26,268 nt of DNA. Origin: Isotricha intestinalis. Taxonomy: Eukaryota; Ciliophora; Litostomatea; Vestibuliferida; Isotrichidae. The DNA lies in assembly GCA_023807065.1 (NCBI GenBank), contig JAJJLU010000629.1:1-26268 (forward strand), in the 5' to 3' direction. Both the position numbers and the translations under genes were made by a program. Below are positions 20,751 through 26,268 of this stretch, piece after piece (positions within the stretch are counted from its first letter, which is position 1; every line of letters begins with the position of its first letter). Below the pieces are notes generated by a model, which ran no database searches, was not told the origin of the DNA, and worked only from the letters and a program-made list of their open reading frames with translations.

Positions 20751-21404
20751 AAATTTAAATCTAAAAAAAGTAAAATTTATTATTATAAAAATGAGAAATA
20801 AAAGAAATAGAATTAAGAAGAAAATTTCATAAAAAATAAATCAATAATTTTAGAAAAAATAATTCCAAATAAAAACTGATATATTCTTTTAATATTTCGG
20901 TTAATAATGATAGTAAAATGATTTCACTCAATATTAATATTATTATTATAAATAATATTGAATGAGATATTAATATTCTATAAAAAAAATATACATATAT
21001 CTATTATTTTGATTAGTAATTCCTCTAAGATAATTCCCATCAATTTTTTTATTTTCTTTTTCTTTACTAATTTTATTAATATTCTTTATTTATCTTGAAA
21101 GTCGAAACAATCAATCTTTTTTAAATACAAATTTATATTTTCATTTTATTTTATTTTTGAAGCTTTTTAACTGTTAATAGTGATTTAATTGAGTTAATCC
21201 TTTATAAATAATAAAAAAATTTATTTAAAATTATTGTTTTTTTGTATTATTTTTTTTCAGTAAATTTGAAATGATTCATATTTAGTTTGATTTGTTTATA
21301 TGAATTATTGTTTTAAAAGATAAATGTTTTTTATTTAAATAGGATTATTATATTAAAATTAATTAATAAATGTTCTTTCTCATAAAAAAAAAATTGAAAA
21401 ATAA
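20751..21404. other. Intergenic region upstream of the telomere-proximal gene
   Basis: This stretch is AT-rich, with possible last remnants of the pseudogene up to about 20880. Beyond that I see no gene. It includes the likely promoter of the TmcB-like gene that starts at 21405, but no clear motif. Confidence 0.5.
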
Positions 21405-24400
21405 ATGGATGAAGCTAAATTTTTATATTTTAGTGCTTTAATAAAATATAGTATGACAAATAAAATTATAATTTGTATAATAAAAATAATAGAAATTTTT
21501 CCAATTTTAATGGATTTTTTAACAAATCCATTAAGAATAAAATATTATTATATAGGAAGAGTAAAATCATTTTCCTCAAATACATTCGATAATAGTATTT
21601 TAAAAGATGTTTTTCAATTTTCTTATTTTAAAAAATTTAGAGAATTAAGAAATTCAAAAGGCTTATTTCCAGTTTATTTTCTTATTATTGATTTAATTAT
21701 TCTATTTTTTTATAATATATTTTACTTTCTTATATATTTTTCTAAAAAAATGAGTAAAAGTAATGTTCAAACAATTAAAAAACAACAAGGTATAAGTCCT
21801 TTATTAAAAATGTTATTCTTTAATTTTTATGATCATTTTGTTTTTAGATGTTTTTCTCTTTTTTTTTATGATATAATTATTAATTTTTTATGTAATTCAG
21901 ATAATTATTATGTTTTAATAATATTACTCTTTATTTTTTTCTATGTCATTTATCTTAATTTAGATTATTTTAATTCATTTAGATTATGTATAAAATTTGA
22001 TTTGGAAAATAAATATATTTTTGATGAAAAATTTATTTTATCTGGAGATTATTGTTTAACTTTTTTAAAAATTTTTATCTCATTAGAATATAATATAGAT
22101 GAAGAAAAAATGTGTCATTTCTTTGATTTATTAATAATTATTATTGTTATAATAGGAATCTTTAAATTTTTTAAAGGAATCACATATAATATTATAGGTA
22201 TTTTTTATGGATTTTTTTTTATAAGTTTTTTGTGTTTTTTTATTCTAAATATTTTAAGTTCAACAATTACTGATACAAGTTATATTTTTATATTATATGT
22301 TTTTTTAAGTCTTTTAATACCTTTTTTAATAATTTATAAAACAATTAAAAAAAAATATAATTTATTAGTAAGAACTCCAATAAAAGATAATAATATTTTA
22401 ATGATTCAAAAATTTGAATTATTATATGAATATTATCAAACTCCTCTTTTTGATTATATTTTAAAAAATATTTGTTTTAATAGTAAAATCAGAGAAGGAG
22501 AAAGAGCTCAATTTATTTCTAAAAATTCTACTATTGTTGGTGAAGATGAAACTATTATTTTAAATAATTATGAAGTAAAAAAGAGTTTAAATAATATAAA
22601 AGATACTAAACAAGAATTAAATTATATAGCATTAAATAAATTTTCAACTATATTTAAAGAAAATTCAGAACATCCGAATTGTGATAAAAAATTAAATTTA
22701 TTTTATTATTACATAAGTAAAATTTTTTTGGAATTAATGTCAGATTCTAACAATTATTTTAAATTAATATTCCAAATAAGAAAATTATTAAATCAATTAA
22801 AATTAACAAATTACATTTATTACATAAACTTAAGATATTATTATCAAATTTTATGTCAAAAACATTCTTTTTATGATAATAATGATATGTTATTATATAA
22901 TGAATCTCTTTTTAAAATATTTGATGTGATTATTTCATTCGCAGAAGATTTAGAAAAATTTTTGTCAGCAGACTTTTCTAAAAATCCAATAGATTTTATT
23001 TCATTTTCAAAAACAGTATCATCAACAGAAGTAATATTAAAATATTCATATCAAAATTTAATAGAATGTTCAATTAAAAATGAATATCAGAAAATTATTC
23101 TAAGAGTCATATTAGAAGGTTTATTAAATAAAATTTTTTCTCTTTCAGGTACAATGTTAGTAACTGGAGATATTGGAATGTATGATGAAATTTTAGACAA
23201 GTATTATAATAATGAAAAGGTTTTAAAAATTAAAATAAATTTAAATAAAAAATCAAGTACTATAGTAAAAGTAGGGAGAGATTTAAATGTTTATTGGTAT
23301 AAACCATTTGAAAGTTTAATTCCACAAGAATTTCAAAAAATTGGTATTGAAAAATTTTTTAATGATGAACCTCAAGATAATAATATAACAAGAAGTAAAC
23401 TTTTTCCTCAAAAATTTCATTTTATAGTATGGAATAAAGATCATGATCTAAAGCAATTTGTTTATGAATATGGTATATATCCTAAATTAGAAGACAATGT
23501 TGCATTTGTAGATGGAAATTATAAATTAGGAAAAGATATTTTGATAGTTACAAAAAAATACATTCATTCAAGCAAAGAAATAATATTTATTTTAAGTGAT
23601 TCTCTAAAAAAAATTATGTACATAAATCAATCTTTATTAACAATATTAAATAGATATAATATTTCCCTCGAAATAAATGAATTTTTACAAGATTCAAATT
23701 CTTATATGTATGATTTAACAAAATATTGTTCTTATATATATGGACAAATAAAGAAATTAGAAGCAATGTGTAATCCAGAAGAAATTATTATTGTAAATGA
23801 ATTAATAGAAAATTTAAATGAAACTGCTTTAATAAGATCTGCAAGAGTAAGATATCAATTTGTATATTTATTTTCAGTCTTTGATAAAAATTATGAATAT
23901 TGTTTTTATTCAATTAAACATTATAAAAATGAAAGTAAGGGAATTGCAATTAGAAAAGAAAAATCTATAATAAATTGGCAATTAAAAGATGAAGATTTTC
24001 AAAGTGCAAGTAAAGAAAAAAGTAAAGAAAAAAATATGAGTAATTTTAATACTATATTTTCTTCTATTGCTTTTGATACTAAAAGTCAAGCTTCTCAAGA
24101 AAGTACATCTTCTACTTTATTTTCTGTTAACACTTCAGTAGGAAGGAAAAAAATTAATCCTCGAAATAATAATAATAATAGAAATTATATTATTATTATA
24201 TTTAATTGTTTATTAATTATTGTTGCAATTTTTTGCTTAATTTATGAAAATTATGTTAAGACTCTTTTAGAAAAAAAAATGCATTTATATAAAACTGCAT
24301 ATGTATTTAATAGATTTATTTTAAATTTAATGAATTCTTATTTATCTTTATTAAATATATGTGATGAGGATAATAATTGTAATGAATATTTATCTTTATA

Positions 24401-26063
24401 TATTTCTAAATTTGAAGAATTTAATGGTATTGAACAATTAATTTATAAAGATATGTTTTTAAAATTGGATAAACTTACTTCTTTATTTAATGATTTAAAA
24501 ACTGAGGTTGAAAAAAGTGGGGTTAAAGAAATAGAAATATATTCTTCTATATTAACAGATGAAATTTATTTATCATATGTAGATGATGTATTAACTTTAA
24601 ATAAATTAAGTCCTAAAAGATTTGATTATTTAATGAAAACTTTTATTAATAAAATTATTATGACAACAAACAATGATTTTTACGAAATTAATATTTATAG
24701 GATGATCGTTGATGAAAATTATAATCCTGTTAAAATTTTAATGAATGATAAATCTATTAAATTTTCTGAAACCCAATTATATACTTATGAAATATTAATT
24801 ACTTATCTAGATTATTCAAATCATTTTTATGCTTTACAAGAAGAAATAGACAAAAATGCAGATAAACAATTAAATTTTAATAAAACAAGTTTAGTGATAT
24901 TTATTATTGCATTAATATTTTCAAATATATTTATAATGATGACATGTCTTTTATTATTAAAATTTTTTCATGGTTTAATTGATAAAAAAATAGCAATATC
25001 TGAAGGATTATTAAAAAATCAAATGAATGTAGATAAATTATTAGAAAGAATTAAATTAATTAAAGATTTAGTTAAATTTTATAGTAAACCTCCCATTGAC
25101 ACTTTAAATAAATTATCAGAAAATATGAAAAAACATGAGAAAAAAAAGCATAAAAGTGAAAGTAGTATTAAAAATGAAGATAATAATGAAAATGAAATTC
25201 TAGGAAAATATTCTTTATTATTTCTAATAAAAAAATATTTGATTTTAATTTTAGCAATGACATTGATTTATATAACATATAGTTTAATTTTTATGAAAAT
25301 AGCAGATGATTCAAGTAATAAATTAAAAAATGCAATAAAAATAATAGAAAATTCAGCTTATGGGGAAAATTTAACATATATGATGGTAGGACTTATTCAA
25401 TTACTTCAATTTATTAAATTACCAGAAATAACTCTTTATGAAATATTTCATTATTTAAATTTATATTCTGATAAAGATTTTTTTAGTGATTTATATAGTC
25501 ATCAACAAAAAATATTTTTACTTGAAAGAAGAGAAAAAGAACTTGGTAAAAGCTTTAAAACTGATGCTCAAATTTTGAATTTTAATTGTGATTCATTTTT
25601 TATTGATATTAAGAATGAAAGATTTAATACAATTATTGAACAATATCCTGAAAAAAATTATTTACAACAAATGATAAATTTTTGTAAACATATAAAGATT
25701 ATGTCTTATTCTAATGAAGAAATTTATTTAGATATGTTATATTTTTCAATTATGAAATTACTTTTGATTAATAGTGATTCCAATTCTGATTTCCCAGATT
25801 ACAATGTTGATCATTTAAGTGAATTAATTGCTGAAATATTAATTATTTATAGACCATTAAAGTTATATTTAGATAATTATTATTTAGATAATGTTCTTAA
25901 AAAAGAATTAAAATCTCATTTTTATACTTTAGTCTTTTTTCTTCTAGGAAATATTATTTTGGAAATTATTTTTTTTATAATAATTAAATTTTCTATTCTT
26001 GACGATGTTGATAATAATAATAAAAATTTAAATAAGTTATTAAGGATATTAAAAGTAATATAA
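21405..26063 (+). CDS. TmcB-like multi-pass membrane protein with PAS-like domain (paralogue 2, telomere-proximal)
   Basis: This 1552-residue protein shares length, layout and scattered motifs with the gene at 5487-10232. NFYDHFVFRCF matches NFYEFILFRAL; FDEKFILSGDYCLTFLKIFI matches FDMKFSATYDLICIILKIFL; SLIPQEFQKIGIEKF matches NLFPADVRQFGKEKF; VDGNYKLGKDILIV matches ISGHYLLGNKDVLIF. N-terminal membrane segments lie near 91-113, 130-163, 168-190, 243-257, 264-286 and 293-315. A helical TPR-like region (about 425-600) and a PAS-like region (about 636-730) follow. C-terminal membrane segments lie near 928-951, 1165-1189, 1278-1301 and 1509-1531. The Cys/His motif of paralogue 1 is not obvious here. 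Like paralogue 1 it ends shortly after the last membrane segment with no catalytic domain. Overall identity is low, so the duplication is old. It is transcribed toward the telomere. Confidence 0.78.
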   Translation: MDEAKFLYFSALIKYSMTNKIIICIIKIIEIFPILMDFLTNPLRIKYYYIGRVKSFSSNTFDNSILKDVFQFSYFKKFRELRNSKGLFPVYFLIIDLIILFFYNIFYFLIYFSKKMSKSNVQTIKKQQGISPLLKMLFFNFYDHFVFRCFSLFFYDIIINFLCNSDNYYVLIILLFIFFYVIYLNLDYFNSFRLCIKFDLENKYIFDEKFILSGDYCLTFLKIFISLEYNIDEEKMCHFFDLLIIIIVIIGIFKFFKGITYNIIGIFYGFFFISFLCFFILNILSSTITDTSYIFILYVFLSLLIPFLIIYKTIKKKYNLLVRTPIKDNNILMIQKFELLYEYYQTPLFDYILKNICFNSKIREGERAQFISKNSTIVGEDETIILNNYEVKKSLNNIKDTKQELNYIALNKFSTIFKENSEHPNCDKKLNLFYYYISKIFLELMSDSNNYFKLIFQIRKLLNQLKLTNYIYYINLRYYYQILCQKHSFYDNNDMLLYNESLFKIFDVIISFAEDLEKFLSADFSKNPIDFISFSKTVSSTEVILKYSYQNLIECSIKNEYQKIILRVILEGLLNKIFSLSGTMLVTGDIGMYDEILDKYYNNEKVLKIKINLNKKSSTIVKVGRDLNVYWYKPFESLIPQEFQKIGIEKFFNDEPQDNNITRSKLFPQKFHFIVWNKDHDLKQFVYEYGIYPKLEDNVAFVDGNYKLGKDILIVTKKYIHSSKEIIFILSDSLKKIMYINQSLLTILNRYNISLEINEFLQDSNSYMYDLTKYCSYIYGQIKKLEAMCNPEEIIIVNELIENLNETALIRSARVRYQFVYLFSVFDKNYEYCFYSIKHYKNESKGIAIRKEKSIINWQLKDEDFQSASKEKSKEKNMSNFNTIFSSIAFDTKSQASQESTSSTLFSVNTSVGRKKINPRNNNNNRNYIIIIFNCLLIIVAIFCLIYENYVKTLLEKKMHLYKTAYVFNRFILNLMNSYLSLLNICDEDNNCNEYLSLYISKFEEFNGIEQLIYKDMFLKLDKLTSLFNDLKTEVEKSGVKEIEIYSSILTDEIYLSYVDDVLTLNKLSPKRFDYLMKTFINKIIMTTNNDFYEINIYRMIVDENYNPVKILMNDKSIKFSETQLYTYEILITYLDYSNHFYALQEEIDKNADKQLNFNKTSLVIFIIALIFSNIFIMMTCLLLLKFFHGLIDKKIAISEGLLKNQMNVDKLLERIKLIKDLVKFYSKPPIDTLNKLSENMKKHEKKKHKSESSIKNEDNNENEILGKYSLLFLIKKYLILILAMTLIYITYSLIFMKIADDSSNKLKNAIKIIENSAYGENLTYMMVGLIQLLQFIKLPEITLYEIFHYLNLYSDKDFFSDLYSHQQKIFLLERREKELGKSFKTDAQILNFNCDSFFIDIKNERFNTIIEQYPEKNYLQQMINFCKHIKIMSYSNEEIYLDMLYFSIMKLLLINSDSNSDFPDYNVDHLSELIAEILIIYRPLKLYLDNYYLDNVLKKELKSHFYTLVFFLLGNIILEIIFFIIIKFSILDDVDNNNKNLNKLLRILKVI

Positions 26064-26220
26064 ATTTATATTATTATATATTATTAGAAATTTTTTAAAA
26101 TAATTCAATATTTTAAATTATTCAATTTTTATCAATGATAAATATTAATTAAATATTATAATAGCTTAAATTAATTGTTTATTCTATAAATGTAAAAAAT
26201 TGAATTAAAATAAAAGAAAT

Positions 26221-26268
26221 GATTGGGGATTGGGGATGGGGATTGGGGATTGGGGATTGGGGATTGGG
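26221..26268 (+). repeat. Telomeric repeat array
   Basis: The final 48 bases are seven uninterrupted units of GATTGGG, with the third shortened to GATGGG. The G-rich strand points toward the right end, as at a chromosome terminus. The array starts abruptly after AT-rich sequence, 157 bases past the stop codon of the last gene, with no subtelomeric repeats between. The unit is one base longer than the TTGGGG repeat of Tetrahymena. It identifies the right edge as a natural chromosome end. Confidence 0.93.

Noticed and set aside
20926..20962. A small AT hairpin with arms TCAATATTA and TAATATTGA.
   Set aside because: A nine-base A/T stem is expected by chance in DNA of this composition, and it sits by no clear functional element.
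1..26268. tRNA, rRNA or CRISPR elements.
   Set aside because: No GC-rich patches, cloverleaf-like sequence or spaced short repeats were seen on either strand.

Overview
The window is extremely AT-rich and eukaryotic. It carries long intronless protist genes and ends at its right edge in a G-rich tandem heptamer (GATTGGG units) that runs 5'->3' toward the end, as the G-strand of a telomere does. The last gene stops only about 157 bases before that array. Very low GC, large genes packed against a telomere, multi-pass TmcB-like proteins, MORN proteins and a decayed relative of the ciliary protein CEP164 together suggest a ciliate macronuclear chromosome. Glutamine is written CAA/CAG, and both TAA and TGA end genes, so the code is standard. 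Among ciliates this fits litostomes such as anaerobic rumen species better than Tetrahymena or Paramecium. The lineage is an inference; an AT-rich flagellate is not excluded.

Layout from left to right. Positions 1-1222 are one arm of a long inverted repeat. After a gene-free stretch comes a divergent pair: a zinc-finger/coiled-coil/MORN-repeat protein (minus, 2401-4830) and a 1581-residue TmcB-like PAS membrane protein (plus, 5487-10232). Next come the cell-cycle protein Cks1 (plus, 10503-10835) and, convergent with it, a PDI-like ER protein that has lost its CXXC active sites (minus, 10968-12572). After 1.5 kb without a convincing gene lies an EGF-like membrane protein with an acidic Asn/Glu tandem repeat (plus, 14096-16642). 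The second arm of the inverted repeat occupies 16919-18142.

Between that arm and the last gene both genes are damaged. One is a coiled-coil/BspA-type leucine-rich-repeat gene (minus, 18657-19627), split by a one-base shift in an A10 run. The other is a multiply frameshifted CEP164-like pseudogene (plus, about 19691-20750). The final gene (plus, 21405-26063) is a second, diverged TmcB-like protein, followed by the telomere.

The genes do not form one pathway. The two TmcB-like proteins are distant paralogues and probably sensory or signalling membrane proteins. The others serve the cell cycle (Cks1), the ER (PDI-like), the cell surface (EGF-like protein) and probably the cytoskeleton or cortex (MORN protein). 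The strongest structural signal is the inverted repeat. By hand alignment its outer ~1,041 bases carry one mismatch, while the inner ~180 bases have drifted to roughly 80% identity. It encloses about 15.7 kb of ordinary host genes.
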